Source of the DNA: Legionella parisiensis
GTDB taxonomy: Bacteria > Pseudomonadota > Gammaproteobacteria > Legionellales > Legionellaceae
Assembly: GCF_001467945.1 (NCBI RefSeq)
Contig: NZ_LNYQ01000013.1
Span: 1,587,404 to 1,651,403 of the forward strand
DNA: 64,000 bases
Direction of reading: 5' to 3'
The position numbers and the translations under genes are program-made. The notes under the pieces were generated by a model. That model saw only the letters and a program-made list of their open reading frames with translations. It did not search any database and was not told where the DNA came from. Below are positions 27,301 through 34,762 of this stretch, one piece after another. The number at the start of each line of letters is the position of its first letter. The first letter of the stretch is position 1.

Positions 27301-30080
27301 TTCAATCGACTATAGTCAGTACCACCCAATTGACTATCTCAGAGCAAGGAACTGATTACACTTTACCCACAGACCAAATTGGTGATTTTTCATTAAATAT
27401 TATTGGAAAAGATAATACAGTATTGAATCAGTTAAAATTCAGTGTCGTAGGCGCAAGCCAACAGCCCTTAGCTAAGAACGCTGAACTATCGATTAAACTC
27501 AATAAAACTCAATACCAAGCTAACGAGAATATCGAAATACAAATTACTTCCCCTTATACTGGATCAGGTCTAATTACAATAGAACGTGATAAAGTTTATG
27601 CGGCACAATGGTTTAAAACAGATACAACTAATTCTGTGCAAACCATTCATATCCCCTCTGATTTTCAAGGGGATGGATACATCAATGTTGCCTTTATACG
27701 CGATTGGAACTCTCCGGAAATTTTCATCAGTCCGCTCAGTTATAGTGTTGTCCCATTTACCGTTAACCATGAGAACCATAACATAAAAATTGATCTGCAA
27801 ACCGCTGCAGTTTCACGTCCTGGCGAACCATTCACTATAGATTACCGCACAGATAAACCAGGTAAAATTATTGTCTTTGCAGTTGACGAAGGTATACTGC
27901 AAGTTGCACGTTATGAGACTCCAGATCCTCTATCGTTCTTCTTCCAAAAGCATGCTCTTGAAGTTTTGACCCAACAAACAGTAGATCAAATCATGCCGAA
28001 ATTTATTCAAGACCGGGAACTTTCATCAGTTGGAGGAGATAACGGAGAAGAAGGCATGGCAAACCGGCTTAATCCTTTTAAACGAAAAACTGAATTGCCC
28101 GTAGCTTATTGGTCTGGGATTATTGATACCGATTCAAACAATCGTCAATTAATATATCAAGTTCCTGATTACTTTAATGGAACATTACGCGTCATGGCAG
28201 TAGCGGTATCATCCGATTCAGTAGGTTCGCATGAAGCTTCTGCTGAAATTCGCGGTGATTTCATAATTAATCCTAATGTCCCAACATTTGTCGCACCAGA
28301 AGATGAATTTGAAATATCTGCATCTGTTGCTAACAACATTAAAGGCTCTGGGGAGCATGCACTGATTAATGTACATTTGACAGCATCTCCTGGAATCGAA
28401 ATTATCGGCTCATCAACTCAAAATCTAGAAATTACTGAAGGCCACGAACAAACCGTTCATTACAAATTGAGGGCTAAATCACTTTTAGGGGCAGCCCAAT
28501 TAAACTTTAAAGCCAGTGTAGGTGATAAAGCCAGTGCTATGAGTGCTACACTCAGTGTCAGACCGGCGATACCTCTAAGCACTTACATCAATAGTGGCAA
28601 ATCAGAAGAAGCTCAAAAAACGTTAGATATTATGCAAACATTTTATCCTGAACATCGTAAAGTAAATTCAACGATTTCTACTAGCCCGATGATCCTGGTA
28701 TTTGGTTTACAGCGTTATCTGGATAACTATCCTTATGGTTGTACCGAACAATTAACAAGTAAAGCCTTCCCCTTACTGGCAATGAACAATCAAACTGGTT
28801 TTGGTGAAGAAGCGGAGCAAGTTAATGAAAAAGTAAGTGCAGCAATTCAAATGCTAAGTCAACGGCAAATGTCTAATGGAGGATTTAGTTATTGGCCGGG
28901 ACTAAGTGATAATCAAGGGAATGATTTTGCATCGGTTTATGCCATGCATTTCATGACTGAAGCAAAAAATCAAGGTTTTAACGTTCCTAGTGATCTCTTC
29001 TTTAGTGGCATTAACTATCTTAAAACCTTAGCGAGTCAAAATGTAGCAGATATGGATGCGGCAAGAATTCAAGCTTACGCTATTTATATCTTAACTCGTA
29101 ATGAGGTAGTAACAACCAACTATCTGACTAACCTCCAATTGTATCTGGAAAAAGAGAAAACAAAAGCATGGCAAACAGACATTACCACAGCCTATATTGC
29201 TGCTTCCTATCAGTTACTGCAAAGTCATGATGAAGCAAATCAATTAATTGGGTTGTACAAACCACAAAATAATCAGGCTTATGTTACTGATTTTTATAGT
29301 AGTGCAATTGCTGATGCACAATACTTATATCTTGTAGCCAAACATTTCCCTAACATGTTACCACAAGTAGGCGATGAACTGCTCAAGCGCTTAATTCAAG
29401 CAATCAATGATAATGAAATCAATACCGTTTTATCTGGATTTACAAGCTTGGCTTTAGGAGCATACCATCCAAATCTCCCCAGTGAATCAATATCAGCTTT
29501 GTCAATGACAAAAATTATGGCTAATAATAAGGAAATCAACGCCCATTCTACGAATCCAAACTATCAAAAAATTGATATTGATCATGACGTACAACAAATA
29601 CGCTTTAATAATCCCGATAAAAAGACATTTTTCTATCAGCTCATGCAATCAGGTTTCAATCGAACTATTGCAAAAGTTCCTTTAAAGCAGAGCTTGGAAA
29701 TTTTCCGAGAATATAAAGATGCGAAAGGAAATGTGATAAACTCAACATCCTTAGGCAGTGAAATTGAAGTACACATTCAAATTCGTGCATTAGATAGTGA
29801 ATATTTATCCAATATTGCGATTGAAGATCTTTTGCCTGGTGGTTTTGAAGTCGTAAACGACTCTGTAAAAAACAATACAATGGATTTTGTCGATGTTCGC
29901 GAAGATAGAGTCAATTTTTTTGGGGGAGTCGAGTCTGTTTCCAAAGAAATAGTTTATAAAATTAAAGCAGTGAATATAGGAAAATACATTGTTCCTCCTG
30001 CATATGCGGAATCTATGTACAATCCTAATACAAAAGCACAAGGTGTTTCTTCGGAGTTTACAGTCACTGAAACACCATAA
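24336..30080 (+). CDS. Bacterial alpha-2-macroglobulin (YfhM-like)
   Basis: A 1914-residue protein, longer than the about 1650 of E. coli YfhM. It has a cytoplasmic N-terminus and one membrane segment (SSLFLVLILLASGYSFYWY, residues about 48-66) rather than a lipobox. Beta-sandwich macroglobulin domains follow; LSAYLFSDRGIYRPGD is the conserved MG entry motif. PYGCTEQLTSKAF holds the thioester motif C-x-E-Q (Cys1469), followed by the alpha-helical toroid (GGFSYWPG). Such proteins trap attacking proteases in the periplasm by covalent thioester reaction and pair with PBP1C, which repairs the wall. ATG 24336 or 24339 are both possible. Confidence 0.94.
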   Translation: MMNKNPLSLLLNAFSSVFGKLNWRSPPWINYLCAKSKSSPKIFWGSSLFLVLILLASGYSFYWYKNLPKQIYTTAQITVPDITPNTEEQLVPNNLTVDFGIKNNGFINQSVAPLSQVGKTVTEGIEMSPRIPGTWMWNSDSQLVFTPSEDWPAGQKFTIHFAPGFFAPNANMENNAYSFSTHPFIGKITEFKLYQDPVHAEIRNAVATVEFNYPVNPKSLEKNSSLTYQKKSSSAAEKLPFTFTYDKNKRVAYLHSETIKINNVARYLRLTLDKNITSSSDSSHLQHELSKNLLIPSAQDFLKVVSASASIVRNDKDRPEQVLTVETSLGINESEFNKSVHVYLLPKDRPATVAESAKENYQWQNPGEVTQAVLSLAKPLTKEVIPTEQNYSMLHSFKFKADTPRYIYIKIDKGMQSFGDFTLGNEFAAVIPVPVIPREIGFLHKGSLLALSGEKKLSVLIRGVPAVKFDFARVLPENINQLITQTQGDFNNPYFINPTFNQQNISQISSEIQEFDISDLAKQQYTALDFSKYLTMNTNTLGPQGLFLLQATGWDVTNKTALDVKASRMILITDLALLVKDNQDGSHDVFVNSITQGAPVASAIVTVLGKNGLPILSRTSDAEGRVSFPPLKDFVDDREPTVYLAQLNNDVSFIPFNNVNRQLNFSKFDIGGLYTTNQELHSLSAYLFSDRGIYRPGDAVHVGMIVKQAYAQPQPGGLPLQVTVVDSRGTTIKDEKVTLNDLGYMDLDFSTSVNSPTGQYMINLYLVKDGYPQNLLGSTTIRVSEFLPDRMRVTSSLSPKPSAGWSSPAGLKGEVNLWNLYGAPAADRKVSAKILLVPQKVQFDKYPDYVFVDPLLDPKKPPKVFTETLNDAKTNDKGEAEFDLNLDRFEKATYQLTFFAEGFESEGGRSVTTQTKTLISPLPYFVGYKPDGDLSFIKQNSARSVKYIAINSELNKEKINDLKTQLISLHPVTTLVKKADGTYQYQSVIQSTIVSTTQLTISEQGTDYTLPTDQIGDFSLNIIGKDNTVLNQLKFSVVGASQQPLAKNAELSIKLNKTQYQANENIEIQITSPYTGSGLITIERDKVYAAQWFKTDTTNSVQTIHIPSDFQGDGYINVAFIRDWNSPEIFISPLSYSVVPFTVNHENHNIKIDLQTAAVSRPGEPFTIDYRTDKPGKIIVFAVDEGILQVARYETPDPLSFFFQKHALEVLTQQTVDQIMPKFIQDRELSSVGGDNGEEGMANRLNPFKRKTELPVAYWSGIIDTDSNNRQLIYQVPDYFNGTLRVMAVAVSSDSVGSHEASAEIRGDFIINPNVPTFVAPEDEFEISASVANNIKGSGEHALINVHLTASPGIEIIGSSTQNLEITEGHEQTVHYKLRAKSLLGAAQLNFKASVGDKASAMSATLSVRPAIPLSTYINSGKSEEAQKTLDIMQTFYPEHRKVNSTISTSPMILVFGLQRYLDNYPYGCTEQLTSKAFPLLAMNNQTGFGEEAEQVNEKVSAAIQMLSQRQMSNGGFSYWPGLSDNQGNDFASVYAMHFMTEAKNQGFNVPSDLFFSGINYLKTLASQNVADMDAARIQAYAIYILTRNEVVTTNYLTNLQLYLEKEKTKAWQTDITTAYIAASYQLLQSHDEANQLIGLYKPQNNQAYVTDFYSSAIADAQYLYLVAKHFPNMLPQVGDELLKRLIQAINDNEINTVLSGFTSLALGAYHPNLPSESISALSMTKIMANNKEINAHSTNPNYQKIDIDHDVQQIRFNNPDKKTFFYQLMQSGFNRTIAKVPLKQSLEIFREYKDAKGNVINSTSLGSEIEVHIQIRALDSEYLSNIAIEDLLPGGFEVVNDSVKNNTMDFVDVREDRVNFFGGVESVSKEIVYKIKAVNIGKYIVPPAYAESMYNPNTKAQGVSSEFTVTETP

Positions 30081-30121
30081 TATACTTAACGATTTCCTTT
30101 AGGTATCAGTTAAGCTCATAG

Positions 30122-30141
30122 CCTGGTTGCTTGCAACCAGG
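30122..30141. terminator. Hairpin after the alpha-2-macroglobulin gene
   Basis: CCTGGTTGC (30122-30130) and GCAACCAGG (30133-30141) are perfectly complementary around TT, about 40 bp after the stop codon. No T run follows, so it may be a weak or Rho-assisted terminator, or a 3' stabilising hairpin. Confidence 0.4.
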
Positions 30142-30374
30142 GTTCACGTGACATTCAGATTGCTACAAAATCCGTTTTATCGAGATCTATCCTATTTCTC
30201 ATAAGAATCGGAATCAAAGTGACCAATGTTTGACGACAGTAACAAAAAATAAAGTGGATTTAATTGCTTTTATAAATAGATCTGTTTTAGATTTAGCACT
30301 GATAGATAATTCAACACAAATCATTTGATGTGGTTGGGTAAAAAGAGTTTTTTAATATTTAAATGGTGTATTTC

Positions 30375-30884
30375 ATGAATACTTTAAAAAAAGGCATTAG
30401 CAGGTTAATTTTTATGGGAAGATGGCTACAGCTTCCTCTCTATTTTGGCCTTATTCTAATACTGGCTGTTTATGTGTATCGTTTTATTCATGAGCTGTAT
30501 GATTTAGTAATTCATCTCAACAACATTAACGATACGCTTATCATGTTAGGTGTACTCGATCTGATTGATGTGGTTATGATTGCAAATCTCCTGATTATGG
30601 TGGTTATGGGAGGATATGAAACCTTTATTTCTCCGCTTGCCCTTGACTCGCACCCAGATCAACCAGAATGGCTTGATCATCTCGACGCTGGTGCTATGAA
30701 AGTAAAGCTTGCTCTTTCATTAATCGGTATCTCATCAATTCACTTGCTAAGAACTTTTATTGACCCGAATAAGCTCAGTAACTTCTCCGTGATGTGGCAA
30801 GTACTTATTCATTTGACCTTGCTCATTTCAGCTTTGGCAATTGCGTTTACTAATAAAATGCTTCAGCAGAGCAAAACACATTAA
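30375..30884 (+). CDS. yqhA: YqhA family (UPF0114) inner membrane protein
   Basis: The 169-residue form from ATG 30375 (or 173 from ATG 30363; neither start has a strong ribosome site) matches E. coli YqhA along its length. It has GRWLQLPLYFGLILIL, a second membrane helix, then DLIDVVMIANLLIMVVMGGYE with FISPL, a cytoplasmic loop with LDAGAMKVKLA, and SSIHLLRTFID leading to the last helix. Three to four membrane segments are visible. The family function is not established. It is a single gene with about 290 bp of upstream DNA in which I see no clear promoter motif. Confidence 0.88.
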   Translation: MNTLKKGISRLIFMGRWLQLPLYFGLILILAVYVYRFIHELYDLVIHLNNINDTLIMLGVLDLIDVVMIANLLIMVVMGGYETFISPLALDSHPDQPEWLDHLDAGAMKVKLALSLIGISSIHLLRTFIDPNKLSNFSVMWQVLIHLTLLISALAIAFTNKMLQQSKTH

Positions 30885-31111
30885 AGATTTAAGCAGCATG
30901 GATGCAAAAAATGGCTGCTTTCCTTTGGAAAACTTTATTAGATAAAAGTAAGTTACCTTTATATACATCAGTTCTTTATAGAATGTTTGATCATCAAACG
31001 TCGTAAACTCATAGTGACAAACAGATTGTTCAGCAGAGTCATAAATATTGCGAATATAATTGCGAATACTCTTTTTACGCCCAAAGAAAAACACACAATG
31101 GATTAAACACG

Positions 31112-31747
31112 CTAAACTTTTTGACAAAAGATTCTAAAGGCATCATGTGACTGATATGCATGTTTTTTTAAAACAGGTGTAAATTCAAGTATATTAAAAC
31201 CTGCGTCACCGAGCACTATTTTTAATTCCTCTTCCTCATAAAGAGATAAAAATTTCTTAAAATCGCCATCATAACGTGTATCATTTTCTAATGATTCACC
31301 ACTACCTTTTTTAATAGTAAGATAGAAGTAGCCTTTTTCCTTTAAAATAAAATAGATTTTATGGAGTACCTTAGGTAAGGATTTTTTAGCGATATGTCCT
31401 AATGAGCAAGCTGCCCATGCCCCATCAAAAGAAAGTGCAGGTAACGTAATTGATTCAATATCCATTAAATGGAACTCTGCACCTGGTGCAGTACGTTTAG
31501 CTATTTCAAGTAAGCTTTCACAAAAATCAATTCCCAAAACGCGTACCCCTTTATTGGTAAAAAGAACTGCGTCTCTACCAGAACCACAGCCTACATCAAT
31601 AATGTGTGGATGCGGTGGCAATAATTGAATAAATTTGTCAATGGACGCAAGAGGAGCAAGCTCTGCTACATTATGCGCAAAAACCTCAGCTGTTGCTTCG
31701 TAACTTGCTTTAGTGATCTCTTTATTTGATAGCTTCTCAGAATACAT
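31112..31747 (-). CDS. Class I SAM-dependent methyltransferase
   Basis: This 211-residue protein has a standard Methyltransf_11/25 layout. HIIDVGCGSGRDAVLFTNKG is motif I, RVLGIDFCESLLEIAK is the ribose-binding strand, FHLMDIESI is motif II and FDGAWAACSLGHI is motif IV. A strong ribosome site (TTAGGAGGAA) sits before ATG 31747. The specific substrate is not evident; related proteins of this size methylate small molecules such as thiols or tellurite. It is a single gene. Confidence 0.87.
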   Translation of the reverse strand: MYSEKLSNKEITKASYEATAEVFAHNVAELAPLASIDKFIQLLPPHPHIIDVGCGSGRDAVLFTNKGVRVLGIDFCESLLEIAKRTAPGAEFHLMDIESITLPALSFDGAWAACSLGHIAKKSLPKVLHKIYFILKEKGYFYLTIKKGSGESLENDTRYDGDFKKFLSLYEEEELKIVLGDAGFNILEFTPVLKKHAYQSHDAFRIFCQKV

Positions 31748-31849
31748 TTATTCCTCCTAATTTCAAGCTTCTAATTAGTTAGCTATCATAACAAAATCAA
31801 TGAACAAAGGAATTCATTTCACACTTTGATTTGTGCATATTTTGAACCA

Positions 31850-31882
31850 ATTAATGCTTTGTTAATCTTTGACCTCTATAAT
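31850..31882 (+). promoter_or_regulatory. PmrA-like box and consensus -10 for the 31912 pseudogene
   Basis: Positions 31850-31866 read aTTAAT-gcttt-gTTAAT: 11-bp period, only the first base of the second half-site off consensus. A perfect TATAAT at 31877-31882 follows after 10 bp, the same gap as at 16787. The ATG is 45 bp past the box. Confidence 0.55.
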
Positions 31883-31911
31883 ATGAGTCAAATAACTTTG
31901 GTAAACAAGGT

Positions 31912-32400
31912 ATGGATGCTTCGTATGTTGTCTAAAAATATGAGGTTATAAGATGCGGTCTAAAAGAAGATCCAGGAGAGTATGCACGTATTCATCCTGA
32001 TAAAATTCCATCCACAGGATTAACATCGGTATTACCTTTACCAGTACACTTTGCTACAAATTTATCTGAAGATATGGAAACGTTAGGTGCTTCAGCGCAT
32101 AGTAATGTTACTGAGCTACGAGCCATAAAGACAAAATTTAAAGATGCAAACCTTTTACCGCCTGAGCATATTTATCATTATTAAAATCTGAGTACCTCCG
32201 AAATGAGTAAGCACTTTGAGCAAGCTCATAAAAAAGTAAAAATAGGTAAAATGTGTTATCAGGTATTTCCAAATGTGAATCTCGTTCGATTCTTTAAAGA
32301 CAGCCATGCATTTATTACACAAGACCCCATTGATGTTGAACTGCATCGAAGGGTAACTGAGAAAAAAACAGATAATCATGAAGTACATGCGAAACTTTGA
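31912..32400 (+). pseudogene. Unknown (effector-like) gene with two in-frame stops
   Basis: One frame of 163 codons runs from ATG 31912 to TGA 32398. It is interrupted by TAA at 31933-31935 (after MDASYVV) and TAA at 32182-32184 (after PEHIYHY). The translated parts look like real protein, e.g. LKEDPGEYARIHPDKIPS, TNLSEDMETLGASAHSNV and MSKHFEQAHKKVKIGKMCYQ. No family is recognised. There are no frameshifts, so inactivation appears recent. The last 65 codons could still be translated from ATG 32203. The PmrA-like promoter before it suggests the ancestor was an effector gene. Confidence 0.6.
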
Positions 32401-32541
32401 ATATAGTCGAGTTGCCTGTCAAGTATTCAAAGAAAAGGCCCTGGGGAATTACTCCGAATAGTTTACAGTAACAGACCTAAAATTGTGATCAAACAGCCGC
32501 GCGACTTGTTCGCGACATCTAGACCTAAATTGAGGAGTGGT

Positions 32542-33774
32542 TTAGTGTTTTATCCGTAAAGAACTTCCTTTTTTATTATTCGACTTTAATTGAGCTACAT
32601 CATAAATAGTAATTGGTGACTGGACTCCTTTAACCTTTACCCGAAGATGCCCATTAATCTCAATGTCTTTTGCAACTTCCTGATAAGTGGATTCAGAAAT
32701 CAGTATCTGTCCACCAAGACTTAAATCTTGAATTCGCGATGATAAATTAACTGACGAACCTATAGCACTATACTGCATGCGCTTCTTGGAGCCAATATTT
32801 CCAACCACAGCAAAGCCTGTATTAATTCCTACGCCCATATCTATATGCGGTAAATTAATCTTACTATTAGTTTGATTCAGTTTTTTTAATACCCGTTGCA
32901 TTTCTAAAGCACAAGCCACTGCCCGGAGTGAGTCATCACCAGAGGAGTATGGTGCACCAAAAATAACCATAATCGCATCACCAATATATGCATCAACAAC
33001 TCCTTGATGTTTTTCGATAACAGGAACCATTTTACTGAAATAACTGTTTAAAAGCGAAACAAGAGTTTCACCAGGAATCGATTCAGATAAAGGGGTAAAA
33101 TTTCTTAAGTCACTAAACAGAATGGTAATTTTATTTTCATATCCACCCAATTTTTGATGATGGGGAGACTTAAGAATTGTATTGACCACTTCATCAGACA
33201 TATAAAAACTAAATATCTTATGAATTAACTTATTACGTGTTTCAAGTTGCTTTTTTACTTTTTGCAATAAAAAATTTGTCTTGCGTAAGGTTAGCTCATC
33301 TTTGACGATATTGGCCAAACTTAATAAAAGTTCAAGTTGCTTTGAATCAAGTTCTTTTGGAGTAGTATCAGCTAGGCAAAAAGTACCAACATTATAGCCT
33401 TGGGGATCAGTCAAGGGAACGCCTGCATAAAACCGAAGAAAAGGATCTTGTACTACGAAAGGATTATCGGCAAATCGCTTGTCATTAAGTAAGTCATTGA
33501 TAATTAGAGGATAATTCTTTTTTATTGTTTCATTACAGAAAGAAATGCGCCGAGGTATTTGTTTTAAATTTAATCCATGCAGCGCTTTAAACCATTGTCT
33601 TTCTTCATTAAGAAAAGAGATAAAGCAAATTGGGATATTAAATAAATCAATGGCCATATGTACCAATCGTTCGTAGCTTTCTTCAGGATCAGTATCCATA
33701 ATTTTTAATGACTGAAGTGCATCAAGCCTTTTCCGCTCTAACTCATGGGAAGTTTCTATTTTTTTCGCCTTCAT
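32542..33774 (-). CDS. GAF domain plus class III nucleotide cyclase
   Basis: A 410-residue soluble protein. Residues 15-160 form a GAF sensor (ERQWFKALHGLN, CNETIKKNYPLIINDLL, FYAGVPLTDPQGYNVGTFC). A short coiled helix (residues 165-200) leads to a class III cyclase domain (residues 210-395). The metal-binding aspartates are present: Asp222 in ILFSDLRNFT and Asp266 in YIGDAIMVIFG. The transition-state residues in GSSVNLSSRI are also present. The usual adenine-selecting Lys is Ala262 (DAYIGD instead of DKYIGD) and the partner Asp is Gln334 (MQYSAIG). So the fold is clear, but substrate and activity are uncertain. It should make a cyclic nucleotide second messenger in response to a small ligand. 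Confidence 0.9.
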   Translation of the reverse strand: MKAKKIETSHELERKRLDALQSLKIMDTDPEESYERLVHMAIDLFNIPICFISFLNEERQWFKALHGLNLKQIPRRISFCNETIKKNYPLIINDLLNDKRFADNPFVVQDPFLRFYAGVPLTDPQGYNVGTFCLADTTPKELDSKQLELLLSLANIVKDELTLRKTNFLLQKVKKQLETRNKLIHKIFSFYMSDEVVNTILKSPHHQKLGGYENKITILFSDLRNFTPLSESIPGETLVSLLNSYFSKMVPVIEKHQGVVDAYIGDAIMVIFGAPYSSGDDSLRAVACALEMQRVLKKLNQTNSKINLPHIDMGVGINTGFAVVGNIGSKKRMQYSAIGSSVNLSSRIQDLSLGGQILISESTYQEVAKDIEINGHLRVKVKGVQSPITIYDVAQLKSNNKKGSSLRIKH

Positions 33775-33918
33775 AATAGCTCGCTTATCTTGGCATTTAA
33801 AAAATAATAGCCTAGTTATCCTTCACATATAGTCATTATAGATTAAATAAATCACTTCTTTTGCATCGCGATTAACTCATGGTATTCTTTGTCTAATTTC
33901 TGTTCTTGGCTTATAAAA

Positions 33919-34686
33919 ATGTTTACATTAAAATGCGAAAAAGTGCATCCCAGACAATTAAATAAAGTTAATGAGCATGGTGAATACGCACCATTTCCAG
34001 GAGTTACAGTAGTATCGGCCTGCTATCCGAAGCAAAAGGAATTTTGTGAATCGATTTATAAGCTCTTAGTCAGTAACCCGCTTATCGTACATCATTTTTT
34101 ACCACTTCCCGCCCAAAGTTACCATATGACAACGATGAGCTTGGAAACAGAACAACAAATAGGAAGTTCATGGAATCAATTTATTATAGATAATTTGCCT
34201 CACTATAAAAGGATCAAGCAAACACTACAGGACAACCCTCTTTATCCTTCAATTGAATACATGGAAGTTAACATTGGCAGAACTATTTCTCTCTCTTTAT
34301 CTTTACCAACAGATCAAGAAGCACAAATTAAAAAAATAGCCAAATCTTTAAATATCGAGGAAACGATACCTAAAGTTCTCCATATTACCTTAGCTTATTC
34401 ACGTTTCAATAGAAGAATATCCCACGAAATCTCTGAACAATTACACACAGAAATTACCAAAGAACTCAATAAAGTTATTGAAAAAATTGAATTTCCACTG
34501 GAAATCGCGGAATACAAGCTTTGCTATTTTAATGACATGACAGCTTTCCCCTCTTGGAATGCAGAAAATAATCCGTTTATTCAATCTAAATCGCCGCATC
34601 GCGATCTCAGCTTCATACAAGGTGAAAAACAAGATTCGGATGAGTTTAAAGAAAAATATGACCAGGTTCGGATGCTTACCATTTAG
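33919..34686 (+). CDS. 2H phosphoesterase-like protein
   Basis: ATG 33919 is used; the frame could extend to TTG 33889. The 255-residue product has the two H-x-T motifs that define the 2H phosphoesterase superfamily: SYHMTTM (His69, Thr71) and LHITLAY (His155, Thr157), 86 residues apart. Family members hydrolyse or form 2'-5' or cyclic phosphodiester bonds in RNA or nucleotides. The neighbouring divergent gene is a nucleotide cyclase, with about 145 bp between them; a link through cyclic nucleotides is possible but unproven. There is no signal peptide. The substrate is unknown. Confidence 0.8.
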   Translation: MFTLKCEKVHPRQLNKVNEHGEYAPFPGVTVVSACYPKQKEFCESIYKLLVSNPLIVHHFLPLPAQSYHMTTMSLETEQQIGSSWNQFIIDNLPHYKRIKQTLQDNPLYPSIEYMEVNIGRTISLSLSLPTDQEAQIKKIAKSLNIEETIPKVLHITLAYSRFNRRISHEISEQLHTEITKELNKVIEKIEFPLEIAEYKLCYFNDMTAFPSWNAENNPFIQSKSPHRDLSFIQGEKQDSDEFKEKYDQVRMLTI

Positions 34687-34762
34687 GTCATTATTCCAGT
34701 TGAAATATAGATTTTGATCTTATATTGTTGCTTCTTAATCCTAAATGAATTAGGGAGCTTTC

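Noticed and set aside
30912-31060. Minus-strand stretch with YDSAEQ and FYKELM, reminiscent of a KTSC domain
   Set aside because: The resemblance is short and needs a frameshift; too weak to call a pseudogene.
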